Numbered from the stretch's first letter, positions 1-13,445 are shown. The stretch: DNA of 64,000 bases from Liolophura sinensis (GCF_032854445.1 NC_088306.1:16401764-16465763); one strand, 5' to 3'. The notes: generated by a model from the letters alone, not told the origin. Numbers and translations are program-made.

Positions 1-215
1 GGAAAATTAGTTTAAATCTAAGCTCAGGTCCGACTAAAGTCTAGTTTCAGCTTCATAATCCTGGTGCTAGGTTCTTTATAATATTGTTGGGTCATGAAAA
101 ATGTTTTTTGAACATTTGGAATTTGGAAGTTCTTAAAGGAAATAAATAAATAGAGAAAATACAGTGTACCAAACAGCTTCAAGTACATGTTTGATGTTTT
201 GATTTTTTGTGGCAG

Positions 216-3200
216 TGTGCTCGGGCGACGATGGAAACCCTGACACTGGCGAGGTACATACTGGAGTTGTCTCTGATGGAGTACAATGTTGTACCAGAAC
301 CTGACTCCAAAGTGGCCTGTGCGGCACTCTTACTGGCATTCAAAATGAAACAGACTGGCAGCTGGGTAAGGCCTTTAACATTCTACAAATGAAGTTTTTA
401 TTCAGACGCCTGCATGAATAGGTTTTTTTTTTTATCTTTTACATTTTTTACATTCAGTGAAGTTGGGTGACTACCTGCTATTAGAAAAGTACAGGATTCT
501 GAAAGATTTGTTGGCCAAGTCCAAAATTTTTCCATGTAATGCTTTCTGCGATAACCAGTGTCTGTGGGAAATGTTTTATTTCACTTCAAATGAAAAGTAG
601 AGAGGCTTTTCAGTACCATGGTATATATCTCATTTCAATATTTTTGTAAGAATTTTTTATTCACTGAATTGAATCAATCAAAACGCTTGAATTCTTATGC
701 GGATAATGCTGGATTAATTTACACTTTAATTTCTATATTTGGAAGATTTCCTATTGAAGTTTAATAGTCTAATTTTGCAATAAATGTACTTCTACAAATA
801 AATGAGCAGTTCCAAACTGAGCATGAGGTTTGAGATGAGAAAACCAGTGATTTAGGGCAACGTTTTTATTCACATCATAGCTGGTACAGAACGCCATCCT
901 CATTAATTTAAGCATTTGACGGCATGTGTATGTACCCTAATTTTTCAACGTTTTCACATATGAAAGAGCAACTTTCAGTGCAATTTATAAACATTTTTAA
1001 GTTGATTTTGGAGACAACTACATTTTTGGGGTTGGCTAATTTCAGGGCTTCACGGAATAATGCCTTCAAAATATACTTGAATAAACACTTTGTAAATGAG
1101 GAAAAAGGTTTGAAGAATTACATTACTGACTCAAAAAAATTCTGAAAAAAAAAAATGAAAGTAACTTTCGCTGGAGTTTTTCATTGTCTTTCAACTGATG
1201 GTTAATTCATGCTTGGTTAATTTGAACATTTCTCCACATGTCTCATTAAATGTTGTTTGATGCTCATTGGCAGTTAATAATAGACCTTTATGAACAACAA
1301 CAACACACATTTGACCAATCATAGTCAATATTGTTGCAAGTAAGTGAACTGAATGTTCCACACGTGGTTGAGCCGAGCACAAGCTACACAAAAAGTTCAA
1401 ATCACAGTGGAACACCTTGTATTCTTCTGTGATGTGCCCGTGCTTGTGTACTTGACATGAGCCCACCTACACCGATAGTCATAACATAATAAAGGAAAGA
1501 ACAAAAGAGTTCGTGGATTTTGACCATTTTGTTAGAAGCGGGAAAGAGTTTTATGAGCTCTCCATTGGTTACAAATGTTCTATCCTTTCGTCACAAATTG
1601 ACCATTGCAGTCACGGAAATGGAATGAGAAGTAAAGTTTGACACGACAAGGGGTGATGGGACGTTAGATGTGGTCGACCCTTCGATTGCACCATATCAGA
1701 AGAACGTGTGCGCATGTGGACAGAATGAGGAACTCGTAAAGCTCATTCCAATCCGTATCAAGGCCGTCTAAAGCTGTGAACTCATTTTTTTTATTACGTG
1801 GACACATGTGCTCATAATACAGATAGGAAGTACACACGCACTGCAATATCACAGAAGAAGACTATGCCTTCTACTGTCATTTGGATCTTCTGTGGCTTTG
1901 AGTCTCCCATTTCTGGTAGATCACATGTACTCTGACCCAGCGAAAACATGGTCATCCCCCCCCCCCCCCCCCCCATACATGGACTCCCGCTATCTCAGAT
2001 GGTTAAAGCGCTGACTTGTTGCAACCATCAGGCTTACGGCCAATGAACTTGCATGTTAAAATCCACACGTAAAGTTACGTGCACGTATCACAGTGGTTTA
2101 GTTATTACGTTGCCATGGTAGTTACGTGAATGTAGCAGTACATGCGTTTTGTGAAAGAGGCCCCAAGTCTTGATGCTTTGACAGCGCATTAAGGTCCAGG
2201 GGTTTGTCATGTGCTTGGCAAAGGCTCGTGGTTTTCTCCTGTCATTCTGGTTTCCAACATGCATTAAACATAACTGCCTTGGTTAGTTTGAATGCCAGGA
2301 AAGTTTTTGACTTTAAGCCAATCAAATAATTAGCAGGTTTATACATGTATGTTGTGGTTTGTTTCTACAGACAAAGACATTAGAATACTACACGGGCTAC
2401 AAACAGGAAGAGTTCGCTGCCTTGGTGAAAATCCTAAACACGGTGGTGACCAACGCTCCAGATAAACAGCTTGGCACCGTCAGGTCCAAGTATTCCCATG
2501 AGTAAGTGTCGTACTTGTAAATAAAAAGATTATTTGAATGATCCTGAGTTTCCCCCCAGGTGTAGCAAGACTGTCAAATGACATGCCTGCAATATCCATT
2601 TAATTGTTAGGTGTGTCAGATGTATGTACCCAGGAAATTGGATGGTTTACCCCCGTTTGCCAAAGTTTTCTCTACCGGTAACACTTGTTGAAGCTTTGCT
2701 CTATATGGATGATCACTCCTGTCTCATCTGTGTGGTGTTGTTGGCTTCACATGTTAATAATGATGGATAAATAACTCTGTATTATGTTTGCAACGTGATT
2801 TTACAACTACATGTATATATGAAAGCTTGCCACATACTGGACTTGACTGTAGATTTCAACCATAACTAAGTTCCTCACATTAGGGGTACCAGGTGGCTAG
2901 CACATCATCGTGGCACAATGACCCTTGGAGCCTCTCACCAATGTGGTTGCCGTGAGTTCATGCTGGCTTCCTCTCGTGCTGACGTACGTGGGAAGGTCTT
3001 CCAGCAACCTGAAGATGGTTGTGGAGTACCACAAGGCTCTGCTAGGCTTACTCCTACCGTAATGCTGGCTGCCATGATATAAGTGCAGTTTTCTTGAGTA
3101 CGGTGTAAAACACCAATCAATGAATCATTTAGGCCATATACAATATATTACATACAAACCAGTATTCATGTACATTGTTTTGTGTTTTTCTTTCTGCCTT

Positions 3201-3265
3201 TCAGAGTGTTCTACGAAGTGGCCAAAATCCCAGCTATTTCAACAGAGATCCTCTCATCTAGCTAG
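216..3265 (+). CDS. CCNB3: Cyclin B3, C-terminal exons (5' part outside window)
   Basis: Three coding exons are visible: 216-365, 2371-2501 and 3205-3265 (stop TAG 3263-3265). All introns are GT-AG (donors GTAAGG at 366 and GTAAGT at 2502; acceptors GGCAG, CTACAG and TTTCAG) and the frame is kept throughout. The peptide is the second cyclin fold. Exon 1 of the set carries METLTLARYILELSLMEYNV, exon 2 carries LEYYTGYKQEEFAALVK and RSKYSHE, and the last exon reads VFYEVAKIPAIS before the stop. The METLTLARYI...LEYYTGY...KYSHEVFFEVAKIP pattern is typical of B3 rather than A/B1/B2 cyclins (family knowledge). Cyclin B3 activates CDK1 in mitosis and meiosis and is degraded through the APC/C. The destruction box and first cyclin fold must lie left of position 1. 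Calling it another B-type cyclin is possible but less likely. Confidence 0.88.
932..1127. mobile_element. MITE, GTACCCTAATT family, in cyclin B3 intron
   Basis: Left end TACCCTAATTTTTCAACGTT, body with GCAACTTTCAGTGCAATTTA, TTGATTTTGGAGACAA and TTTCAGGGCTTC. The right end AAGGTTTGAAGAATTACA is the imperfect inverse of the left. Confidence 0.75.
1956..1974. repeat. Poly-C tract (19 C)
   Basis: Uninterrupted homopolymer of C inside the cyclin B3 intron. Its length is likely to be unstable or mis-sequenced. Confidence 0.9.
1984..2168 (+). repeat. tRNA-like SINE head followed by a MITE-like fragment
   Basis: Bases 1984-2040 resemble a tRNA-derived head (TCAGATGGTTAAAGCGCTGA). Bases 2069-2168 carry TTGCCATGGTAGTTACG and end in TTTTGTGAAAGAGGCCCC, matching the right half of the inverted-repeat element at 6069-6188. 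The left end is worn away. Confidence 0.5.
2886..3126 (+). mobile_element. V-SINE-like copy, nearly full length, diverged
   Basis: Carries the family landmarks in order: ATGACCC...GAGCCTCTCACC, TGAGTTCA, GTACGTGGGAAGGTC, a diverged CCTCCCACCATAATGCTGGC stretch (CTCCTACCGTAATGCTGGC), ATTCTTGAG or similar, and the tail CACCAATCAA. It lies in the last intron of cyclin B3. Confidence 0.75.
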
Positions 3266-3850
3266 TGACATAATTTTTTTTTTATGGTTTTTGTTTTTGT
3301 TTGTGAGTTTTTTTTGTACCACATTTTACAGACATTTTATTATTTGTCTTACGAGAGCTCTTTTCGCTCTAGCTAAGATACTAACTATTGATAATGTATA
3401 TAATGTCTCCTCAAGCCTCCTGTTGTGAGATTTACAATGAAATCTTCAGATTCCTCACTTATATATGAGTGTGGTTTAACATTCTCAAAATACTTCAACA
3501 AATTCATCGCAAACTTTGTTTCAAGTTCCGGGGACTAATCATGCAAGCTTGAAAACAATTAATTTTCTTCAAATGAAGTGTTACCTCTCCAAATGAAGTG
3601 TTCTTGGGCACTAGATGCATTTTGGCTGTATACTTACAAGGAAAACTAGAACCCTGTGCCTTGATGTATCTATGTAAAGTGTAAATATTTAGTTTAGACA
3701 ACAAAATTGTTACCAGTTTTAGATTTTACAGCACTAGTATTTTTTCTTTCATTAAAAGAACAAAGATCATGGCACAAACATTGAAATTTGTTGTTTTGAT
3801 AGTTGTGGAAAGAAATAGCAATACAAATCAGGTCACTTTTTAATAAATAT
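3266..3850 (+). other. Probable 3' UTR of cyclin B3
   Basis: AT-rich sequence after the cyclin B3 stop. The first AATAAA hexamer seen is at 3842-3847. It could be the polyadenylation signal, but so AT-rich a stretch can carry one by chance. No other gene is seen here. Confidence 0.35.
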
Positions 3851-4998
3851 TAATTATTAAATTCTTTAATTAATATGCATATGGCCACCTCGGCTGCATT
3901 ATATACATAGCAGTAATTATTCAGGCTTTAACGTTTAACCTCTTGAGGCTATTATTTTTTCCAATTTTTTTTTTTTTTTCATTTTTTTATACTCTTGATG
4001 AATGTACATTTGCATTAAAGGTTGACATATTACGCAAAAATTAGAGAGACTTGTAGTTTACAAAAGGCAACTATCATAATAGATTTTCAATGAATGGTAT
4101 GGATTAAGATAAAGAAAATTAATTTGAGTGTTCTGCCCTGCCTTTTTTTATAAAACTGTTATGGTAAACATTGATATAAGATATCATGAGGATAAAATGA
4201 TATGGTTGTAATTATCTCAGTTTTTCATATTAATTTTGTAAAAAACATGTTATATACATATTTTTACATCACAATATAGTGGTAGTAATATATTCGACAG
4301 TATCTTGTCAACAAGTGTATCACTGAAATTCTAAAAAGTACGGAAATCTTTTTTTAAATTGACTTAAAAAATTGAAACACAGCATGCCAATATGACAGTT
4401 TGTTGTATGATATATGCAAACTACACATTTTTGCATACAATGCCTTTTTTGCATTTTTTTTCCGTCCCATTTCTTCAACAATCAGTCAAGACTAAAACCA
4501 AAATTCCGAGCTAATCCTGTAGCTTTGATTTTTCAGATAGACACATGAATATCCATCCCTTTTGCTCTAGTTTCTTACTAGCTTTAATATCTAGCTAGTC
4601 TACTTCTCCGTATTAATCTTGTATATGTATATAGTATTCATTCTTTCAGTGGCATTTAGAAGTTTGCAATGAGAAAACACGGAAGGGATTCTAAAGGATG
4701 TGCAACTTTTATTTATCCAAAGACGATGCTTTGATGTGGAAGCTGACATCCTTATCAAGTCTATGAAAACCGTGACTTGAAAACAAAGTTTTTTTGTGAA
4801 CGTCATCACAGTGACGTAGTGTGTGTGTAGACATGACGGATACGAGTAGCTAATTATACACAGTAGCTTTGTAGTAGTGAGTGAACCAGTGGTTAATTGG
4901 AACAGGTGAATGTGACTTGTGTGCTGTATAAGTTAGAGTGAAGAGTTCGGTTTGATATTCAAATGTGTGTTAGAAAGATCTCCATTGTAGTCCAAACG

Positions 4999-5090
4999 CG
5001 CATTTGTGTAGTCTTAATGTGCATTTGTGTACTCTTAATGCACATTTGTGTACTCTTAATGCACATTTGTGTACTCTTAATGCGCATTTG
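4999..5090. repeat. 21-bp minisatellite, about 4.4 copies
   Basis: Unit of the type CATTTGTGTACTCTTAATGC(A), with few differences between copies. Intergenic, downstream of cyclin B3. Confidence 0.85.
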
Positions 5091-6067
5091 AACAACTGAC
5101 TCATTCTGTCTATCTCCTGATTGGCCTCGTCCTACCATATTTTATCTGATGGAAGACATTTTGTGACAGGCCGATTTTGTTTTGTTTGTTATAACGGTTG
5201 TTATGTCTAGTTTAATTGGACTCCTCTGCGGGTTACTCTTTCTAGGATGGAAAATGTTTTGCAACAGTTTTGTATATGTTTCTTTAAATTAAGGCTATAA
5301 TATCTGTATGAATAGACGCCCCAGGGTATCGTAACAAAAGTGTAAAAGTGTTGTGTGAGGCTTGTTTTGTCTGTGGAAGGTAAGGCTATATATTTTTTTA
5401 GTGATTAGACAACCCCAGATTCTTCCCACAAAAGCCATTTTAAAACAGGAAGTATTTAGTGTATAAATAGTCCGTGTACTGCTGTAGTTTTCGAGGTATG
5501 GCTACGGTGTCTATTTTTGTGAGGGAATTTCAGACTATTTTCACCCTACCTTTTCAAACATGGAAAACCATTTTATTCATAAACGGTGGGTGTTCCTGTT
5601 CAGAACACAGACGACAACTACTGCCGTATTTGTGTCCTGTAATCTGGGTCACCTTCCTCATGACTGACAGTCACTATTTTTAGAGGTCCTTAATATCGTT
5701 ATAATAAAACATGTTGATAATCTTCTCCAGGATTAATTCCCAGTCAGTGTTCTTTGTCATAAATTGTTCCCTCAAGTGGCTTGTTCCCATGGCGACTTGT
5801 TCGTAAAGGATCAAATTTGGTGACAACGGAATTGGAGACTTTTTTTTCTGGCAGACAGCGTCACTGACGGACCAAGGTCAGCATTTTCAAGGATTTTGGT
5901 GCTTTAATGAAGCAGTAGCTTTTACTAAATGCCTAGAGGACGAGATAGATTCAAGTAGTACCAGTTTGTGTTTTTTTTTTGTTTTTTTCTTTTCTTTTTT
6001 TTTCATTCATTGATTTTAATCTTATTCACCAGACTGTGTAGGACTCAGGGCAGCTCTCAGGGAGGCC
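5091..6067. other. Intergenic, nothing recognised
   Basis: AT-rich unique-looking sequence. Short open frames (for example 5474-5683) have no recognisable domain and no splice context. Confidence 0.5.
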
Positions 6068-6068
6068 A

Positions 6069-6188
6069 GGGGCCTGTTTCACAAAGTGCACTAAAACGTT
6101 ACTTCCACGGCGACCAGTACTATAGTTATAACGTCGCCATGGTAGTTACGAGGACATAGCGCTCCGTGCTTTTTGTGGAACAAGCCCC
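6069..6188. mobile_element. Small inverted-repeat element (MITE-like, 120 bp)
   Basis: The left end GGGGCCTGTTTCACAAAGTG is the imperfect reverse complement of the right end (CACAAAAAGCACGG read from the right edge as GGGGCTTGTTCCACAAAAAG). Contains GTCGCCATGGTAGTTACG, shared with the fragment at 2069-2168. Confidence 0.6.
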
Positions 6189-6190
6189 AG

Positions 6191-7750
6191 GTCTAACCTC
6201 CTCCATACATGTAATTGAACTGAGCTCAGTTACAGAGGAAAATTTTGAGCAGAATTGCAGTTGGGAGTTATTTTAATATTTTAAAGAACTTGCAAATATG
6301 TGAGAAATGTGTATCCAGACAAGTACATAAAAAAGGCAATAATTTGTGTTTTTGTTCACCACAAAAATCCTGTGTCTAATTTCATGTCCTGACCCTCAAC
6401 ACTTTTTACACTTGAACCTAAACCCAAGCACTTAATACAGTAACAATGTAAAGACATTCACTGTAAAGTAGACCTGAAACTTTCTTGTCTCCGGCACTTT
6501 TGTTTCTCACATTTGTTTTTACATTTTCTTTGTCACAATCGTTTAGCTATTCTCTCTTCGCGATCATGTTAACTGTTGGTACTATGAATTAGTATGCTGT
6601 ATGAGTTTTGTTTCGTGGCCAGTGGAGAGTTTGGTGCTCAACATACACGTGCATGTATATTACATTGCAACACTGTATTTGTACCTTTTTCTGTTTTTTT
6701 TTTAACTAAGATTTCAAACAAAATTGCAGCTGTTTTTGGTGTTTGTTGACGTGAAGTTTTGTATATGCTGAAGAGTTTTAAGGTATGTAAGGTCTCACTT
6801 AATAAATGACACTGCAGAATATGTCCTTCTGTTTTATTTTGAATTCTATGCCCAAACCTGAAGCTTACGGGGGAAATCTGTCGCAGGTCCATTGTGGTAG
6901 TGAACCACTTAAGCTTGGCATATATGCGTCTTGTGAGCTTCAAACTGAACTCAACTCAACTGGAGATTGGCAGCGCGGAGTTGATCGTGGTCATATAGAA
7001 CTTGCACTCACATCCATCTAACGTCTGGAATACAACTTCAGTTAAGCCTCTTCATAATTTTGCATACACAAGCGCTTAGGACTAGATGCAACAGTAGAGT
7101 TGGGTTGAGTTGAATCTGAAAGGAACACAGAATTGACACTGCTTGGCTGACAGTGGACTTAGTTTCCTGTGATAAATTCTGCAGTCATGGTCACGCTTGA
7201 CTTAAATCTGCCATGCCTAAAATCCAGCTTAGACTTGGCATAACTTGGACTTGTCTATCTCTCACTCCAGCCAATCAGAATCGAATCCATACCCCTTTAA
7301 GCTCTCATACATAACTCGAGGCTTAAGACCAGGTACTGTATTTCACATGAAGTTTATCATTTTTCAAATGAAATATTTTGTTTGATCCTCCAATGAATCC
7401 TCCGCCCTATGGCCAGATAAGAGTTTCTTTTAAAGTTTGAGTGAATTCTCATGGGCAAAACTTGTGTTTGTATGAAAAGCACTGTTTTAAGGCCTTCATT
7501 TGCCTCTGAAAGTGTATTTTTACACACAAAACTTTAGCTGAAATAAAGTTATGCAAAACTCTTTCCTGATAAATAAGTATCAAGTCATAAATTCGTATGT
7601 GCAATGCCTCTCAAAGCCATGAACTAAAGGTGTTGCGGGGCGAAAATCACAAGACACATTTCCAAAACATCAAAAGGCGTTAAGAAATTGTTATATAAAT
7701 AGTAGATAAAGCTGGAATGAGAAAAAACAGACATCAGTTTGCAATAATTC
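6191..7750. other. Intergenic, nothing recognised
   Basis: No exon-like coding stretch with splice sites, no RNA gene and no clear repeat could be identified here. Confidence 0.45.
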
Positions 7751-7751
7751 A

Positions 7752-7905
7752 CCGTAGATGAGAAGGCCTGCAGCAACTATAGGATGGTCATGGGTTTTTC
7801 ACGAGCTCTGCCCGGTTTCCTCCCACCATAATGCAGGCCGTCGTCGTATAAGTGAAATATTCTTGAGTAGGCCTACGGCGTAAAACAGCATCAAATAAAT
7901 AAACA
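7752..7905 (+). mobile_element. V-SINE core and tail, tRNA head missing
   Basis: Begins in the core (AGATGAGAAGGCCTGC...), continues through CCTCCCACCATAATGC and AGTGAAATATTCTTGAGTA, and ends in CATCAAATAAATAAAC. Confidence 0.75.
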
Positions 7906-8819
7906 ATTCAGGAAAGGCAGTCGATACATACTCAGCATCAAATCTCAACCATTTATGATATTGCTATGTCATAGCATGTACACATGTTTTGAATTAACTT
8001 TTATATTTTTCGGAATATTGTATTATTAAAAGTGTATCATTAATTAAACTGATTACATATGGTGAAAGGTGACGTTCTCTGTGCGAAGCCTGATTGTAAC
8101 CCCATTGGCTCGGTCTAGTACCGATCCTGTCTGAGACGCACTAAGATAGCTGGAGTTATCCAATCAAGGAACGCAGTAACCCAGAAATTGTGTCACACAG
8201 AAATCATTTAAAAGGGCACGCGTTCTGAGGAAAGTCATCCTGTTCCTCGACTGACTGGAAACCCTGTAGATTTTATATCAGTGACTCAGGCATGGTTAAA
8301 TTAGCTATAGTGACTTAATAATGCAAGGAGTGTACTTATTGCTCTTATAATTATGTAATAGTTTATCTCCATGTATCTATTGTATTTCTGTAACCTTAAA
8401 TGATGAGTCATTTTATGTTATAATAAGATTGTGTCGGCTGACTGGAAACCGTGTGTTGTTTAGTATTTCCAGACCATCGTAATAACCAAGTAAGAACTAA
8501 GAAAAAGACATGACAAGCGACATAGCTCATTCAAATACTGAGTCGGGTGGGACAGTTGTTCAGCCCATTTCCCCCGACAAGAAATGGTTAAATCTTAGCG
8601 TCATATTCCATATCTGGGTGCCATTCGTACGTCATATGAGAAGAAGATGTATTTCAGAAGCCATGGTCTTTGATACCTTCGCCATAATCACATTGTTCAT
8701 GAAGCTTTGACAACAATAAGCGATCATAGGCTCTCGTGTGGCCGTTTGGGTAGTCGATTGTTCTTTTAAGATTACTTGCCTTGCCTTCTACTTGTATATG
8801 GTGTACATATCTTATATGC

Positions 8820-8915
8820 CACACGTGAGACGATTCGTCAGTAACTTGCCAAAGGTCGGTGGTTTTCCCTGGAAACTCCGGTTGCCACCACCCATAAAAC
8901 TGATCGCCAGTGAAA
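8820..8915 (+). repeat. Diverged SINE core with a variant head
   Basis: Contains CAGTAACTTGCCAAAGGTCG and CCACCCATAAAACTGATCGC. The same module appears at 9670-9740, 48571-48715, 49785-49890 and 50965-51104. It overlaps an open frame (8738-9037) that is therefore unlikely to be a gene. Confidence 0.5.
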
Positions 8916-9530
8916 ACTTCTTGCGCGTGTCATTAAACAGTGAAATATGTGATCGGATCACTTTCGGCATGAAAAGCCCTATTTATGGGACCATTTCAAT
9001 AAGGACATACGATCAAGAATTGCCCGTACAAGAATGAAGTGCGTTTGAGCGACTGAAACGCCAGTTTAATACTTAGCCTGTATCATACTTTTTATACCCC
9101 CGTCGCTATTAGCCGGATCTCAGGGTATTATGGTAGACCGATTTTATCTGTCTGTCCATCCATGTCCGGGCTCTGTCTATAGTTGTATTCCCATGTGTAG
9201 TTTTAATTTTTATGAATGTGACCAGAATGCATTATCCCTGACATCTGCTATATAGGTATGTACATGAACTTTGTGTGCGGCTGCAACTGTTTGCGGATGT
9301 ATCTAACATTTTTGTTGGATTCATACATAGAAGTGGCGCGTTTAACACGTATCCTTTTCCGCGGGTGTCTAGGTAACTTGATTTGCCTTCGTCATGCATG
9401 AAACACTTTCAGTTAGCGCTTTGATCTTAGGAATGACCCTGGAGTCTCTGCTATCAATGTGACCATGCAATTCTTATACTTCATATGTGTATGTAGGCCT
9501 AGGCAATAGTATGTGTGTGTGTATGTATGT

Positions 9531-9660
9531 ATGTTTGGGGTTTAACGTTGTACCTGACAATTTTTAAGTCATATGACGTCGAGAAGTCGTTAGGCGTGTG
9601 TACATATATTGTGTCTTCTTGAGGCTAGGCAGTGCGAGTCCATGGCGCCGTCCGTTAATG
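9531..9660 (+). repeat. SINE-like repeat of the GACGTCGAGAAGTCGTTAGG type
   Basis: Shares GTTTAACGTTGTAC..CAATTTT, a (G)ACG(A/T)CGA.GAGTCATTAGG-like stretch and GTCTTCTTGAGGC..GG.GCGAGTCCATG with 30538-30740, which marks a dispersed family. Confidence 0.5.
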
Positions 9661-9861
9661 CTGAACGTCATAGATGAGAAAGTTCGTCAATAACTTGCCA
9701 AAAGGCCGGTGATTTGGCCGGCCCGGGCGCTCCTGGTCCCGGGATCAGGAAGCGATCTTACACTTTAGTCAAAATTTCAGATCACTTTTCTCTGGGGGCC
9801 AATTTTTTGATGTTGAGAAGTAGAGGATTCTCGCCCAGGAATAGTAACAATGGGAAAATTA

Positions 9862-10964
9862 AACACAGAGTCATATTGTATATAGGACTTGACCCTTTGT
9901 CAAGTCTGAACTACAAAACAGTCATATGTACGACTTGACCCCTGTGTGAAGTCTGAACTATAAAACACAGTCATATGTACGACTTGACCCCTGTGTGAAG
10001 TCTGAACTATAAAACACAGTCATATGTACGACTTGACCCTGTGTAAAGTCTGAACTATAAAACACAGTCATGTATATTGTATAGGACTTGACCCAGTGTC
10101 AAGTCTGAACTACAAAACACAGTCATATGTACGACTTGACCCTGTGTGAAGTCTGAACCATAAAACACAGTCATGTATATTGTATAGGACTTGGCCCTTT
10201 GTGAAGTCTGAACCATAAAATACAGTCATATATATTGTATAGGACTTGTCCCTGTGTGAAGTCTGAACCATAAAACACAATCTTGTATATTGTATAGGAC
10301 TAGGCCCTTTGTGAAGTCTGAACCATAAAATACAGTCATATATATTGTATAGGACTTGACCCTGTGTGAAGTCTGAACCATAAAACACAGTCTTGTATAT
10401 TGTATAGGACTAGACCCTTTGTGAAGTCTGAACCATAAAATACAGTCATATATATTGTATAGGACTTGACCCTGTGTGAAGTCTGAACCATAAAACACAG
10501 TCTTGTATATTGTATAGGACTAGACCCTTTGTGAAGTCTGAACTATAAAACACAGTCATATGCACGACTTGACCCCTGTGTGAAGTCTGAACTATAAATC
10601 ACAGTCATATGTACGACTTGACCCAGTGTGAGGTCTGAACCATAAAACACAGTCATGTATACTGTATAGGACTTGACCCTGTGTGAAGTCTGAACCATAA
10701 AATACAGTCATATATATTGTATAGGACTTGACCCTGTGTGAAGTCTGAACCATAAAACACAGTCATATATATATTGCATAGGACTTGACCCTGTGTGAAG
10801 TCTGAACCATAAAACACAGTCATATATATTGTATAGGACTTGACCCTGTGTGAAGTCTGAACCATAAAACACAGTCATATATATATTCCATAGGACTTGA
10901 CCCTGTGTGAAGTCTGAACCATAAAACACAGTCATATATATTGTATAGGACTTGACCCTGTGTC
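9862..10964. repeat. Minisatellite of about 20 copies, unit 49 to 57 bp
   Basis: Unit core is ACTTGACCCTGTGTGAAGTC followed by TGAAC(C/T)ATAAAACACAGTC. Two unit types alternate: a short 49-bp type with ATGTACG between cores and a longer 55-57-bp type with ATATATTGTATAGG. The open frames on the minus strand are only the repeat translated. Confidence 0.95.
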
Positions 10965-13445
10965 AGTTAACATTATTTCAGTTCTGTTACACTGGTTTTC
11001 ATTGTTCGTTTGTTTTTGTCGATTAAACATCAGGACTGTGACATATCATCTTGGAATAAACATGCTAATAACCGGCCAACTATCTCGATGTTAAACGGTG
11101 TAAGGTAGCACTGAAGGTTTCAAAGCCATGTCTCAGGTTATGTATTGATTTTGGACCAATAGCTTATGCTCTCATATGAAAGATGTAAGTGTAAAGAAAA
11201 TGTGTATGGAAATTTGAAGTGAAAATTGCGACTGGCTTCTGGATTTAGTCATATATATATAATAGAGTAGTAGTAAGGGAAAATTTCCCCCGACTTGACC
11301 TAATTACAGAAGAATTTAAACGTTAACCGTCTCCTGGTTGTGGGCATGAACAGGACAGTTGAACGGCGAAGATGACTGACATCGGGAAACTTACATTAGG
11401 CAGATCGAGCGGGGCTTGTATCGCTCTCGCCAGTCAGTCATTCCAGCTAACCCAATTGTTCACGTGGTTGCAATTTTCAGAATGTAATAATTTTAAGTAT
11501 TAAGTGCAATTTTCCCCCATATTTAGAGGTCGCGTGACAGAAAACAGCGACAGTTGTAAAGGTGAAAATGACTGAGTGCAAAGAGCTACACGTAGGGCCT
11601 ATATGTGCATCGTATGTGTGCGGAAAATCGCGGAAGTGTCTTAATAAATGCGGGGAGTTGCAGTGCTTGAATTGCATTTTAAACGCATTTATTCGCATGC
11701 CACCCAACGTAGCTTTGCGTCCTGATGATGAATCTGGACTTATTTCTTTCCTGCCGCAAATTGCGATCAAACTGCGAACAGAACGCCTTCGAATATTGCC
11801 AAAAGGTCGATTTACTCCGTTTTGGCACATTTACATGCACATGCTATACAGTGTACTTACAATGCACCAATAACCACGAAGAATGTAGTCTTTCTAATTA
11901 AGTTGGTTGTTTCTACACATGGACACCATTCAGGTAACCGGAAGTGACATCGCATCGCATATTATTATTATTATTATAGCAGCAGTTCTTTTTTAGTTAT
12001 AAATCAAATTTTGGCATTTTTATTTTAGTCATTAGCCAAAAAAGCTACATGTACCAAATTCACTGTACATATATACATGTAGGGCCTGGTGATGTGTTAT
12101 AGGTTTTAGACGTTGTGGTTTTGATGCACTAAATAAACTATATGGGATAATTTTAAAAGTTATAAAAGACAAGGATGCAGTGTAAAGGGTATACCTGAGA
12201 GGACTGCAGTATACCTGGAATAATAATATACTATAATTCCTTCTCTCTCCACCCCCTCCCTCCTTTCCACCCTCCCACAGTTAACCCTGACCTCGACAGA
12301 GTGCCTGCTGTAAGTGCTAGTCTCGTCAGTTCGCCCTTAACAGTTGTCCAATAAGTACATACACATATCATATTATAGTAGATGTTTCATTGCTTTAGGT
12401 CATCGAACACGTGATGCCGAGAACGGCTGGTAAACCAACTGGTCGGTGTTATAGTCCTTTTTCTTCTAAAGAGTCGCCTACATTCAGCTCTCTATAAAAT
12501 CAGTCATACTCGCTACCAAATTTTGCCTTTAGTGAGTGATACGTAAGGACACAAGTTCTACACAATGATATGTTGGAAGTCTAAATTATTGCAACGAAAA
12601 TGAAGTTAAAACACCTTTTTCTAATTCACGTTACAGTAAAAACCAGTGGCATGCTGGATATTGGGTTCAACGTGTTTTGACGTGGGGGTGGGAGGGGGGG
12701 GGGGGGGCACCAGTTACTATAGTACCTGAACTGCTATCGTCTTAACTGTAAGCCCTGTTACTGACAATGTCACATTTGAAACTGTTTACACGTTTTAATA
12801 TGATATAACCTTAATAAATGAATTTTATTTTATCTCCATACGGCCATATGGATTTAGAGATGGATGTTAGGAAATTAAAGCCATGCGGTCTATTCGCAGA
12901 GACAGTAGTGTAGGTCGTGTCAATGCGAGGAGTTTGTTGGTGCAGCCATTGCAAAACAAATTGATCCCATTGTCCAGCATGCAATTTGCTTTTGAATAAT
13001 TAGGACGTCACCCGAGGCAGTGAGTTCTTGGTGTCGACACTAAGCTAATGGAGCTTAACAGTATGATTTACAAAAAAATATTCTAACTACATTCTCCTTG
13101 TAATAATGTTGTGTTCCGTTTAATAATCTGAAGGGAAAACACCGTGTTGACCGTTAGTTCTTCTCTTTGTTGGGCAGTCCAGTTTGTGAGTAAAGTGCTG
13201 GCTGTCCTTATAAAGACAGAGAATCGTTGTCAACCACGACGTGTCCCTTCAGGTTACGCTTGTGTTGTGTTCCCTATGCTGACCTAATCTCTAATCACCG
13301 TCTGATTAGACATGGTAACCACAGGATTATTGATCATTAAACAAACCCAAGTTAAGGCGAGGCCTGGAGGCTTGCACTGATCTCAACAATGTACCTAATA
13401 TATCCATATTGATAAGTCTTACGCATTTAGCATGACAGAATTATT
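10965..13445. other. Intergenic; no gene identified
   Basis: Contains a poly-G run near 12686-12709 and simple AT stretches. Open frames of about 100 codons overlap on both strands at 11477-11873. Neither matches a known family and neither has splice or promoter support. Confidence 0.4.

Noticed and set aside
8738..9037. 99-codon plus-strand frame
   Set aside because: Its second half is a diverged SINE core (CTTGCCAAAGGTCGGTGG).
10110..10935. Repeated MTVFYGSDFTQGQ minus-strand frames
   Set aside because: Translation of the 9862-10964 minisatellite; frames break at the 49/55-bp unit changes.
11477..11873. Overlapping frames of about 100 codons on both strands, including a Cys-rich one (CGKSRKCLNKCGELQC)
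   Set aside because: The Cys pattern matches no family I know, and there is no splice, promoter or codon-bias support. Could be re-examined with expression data.
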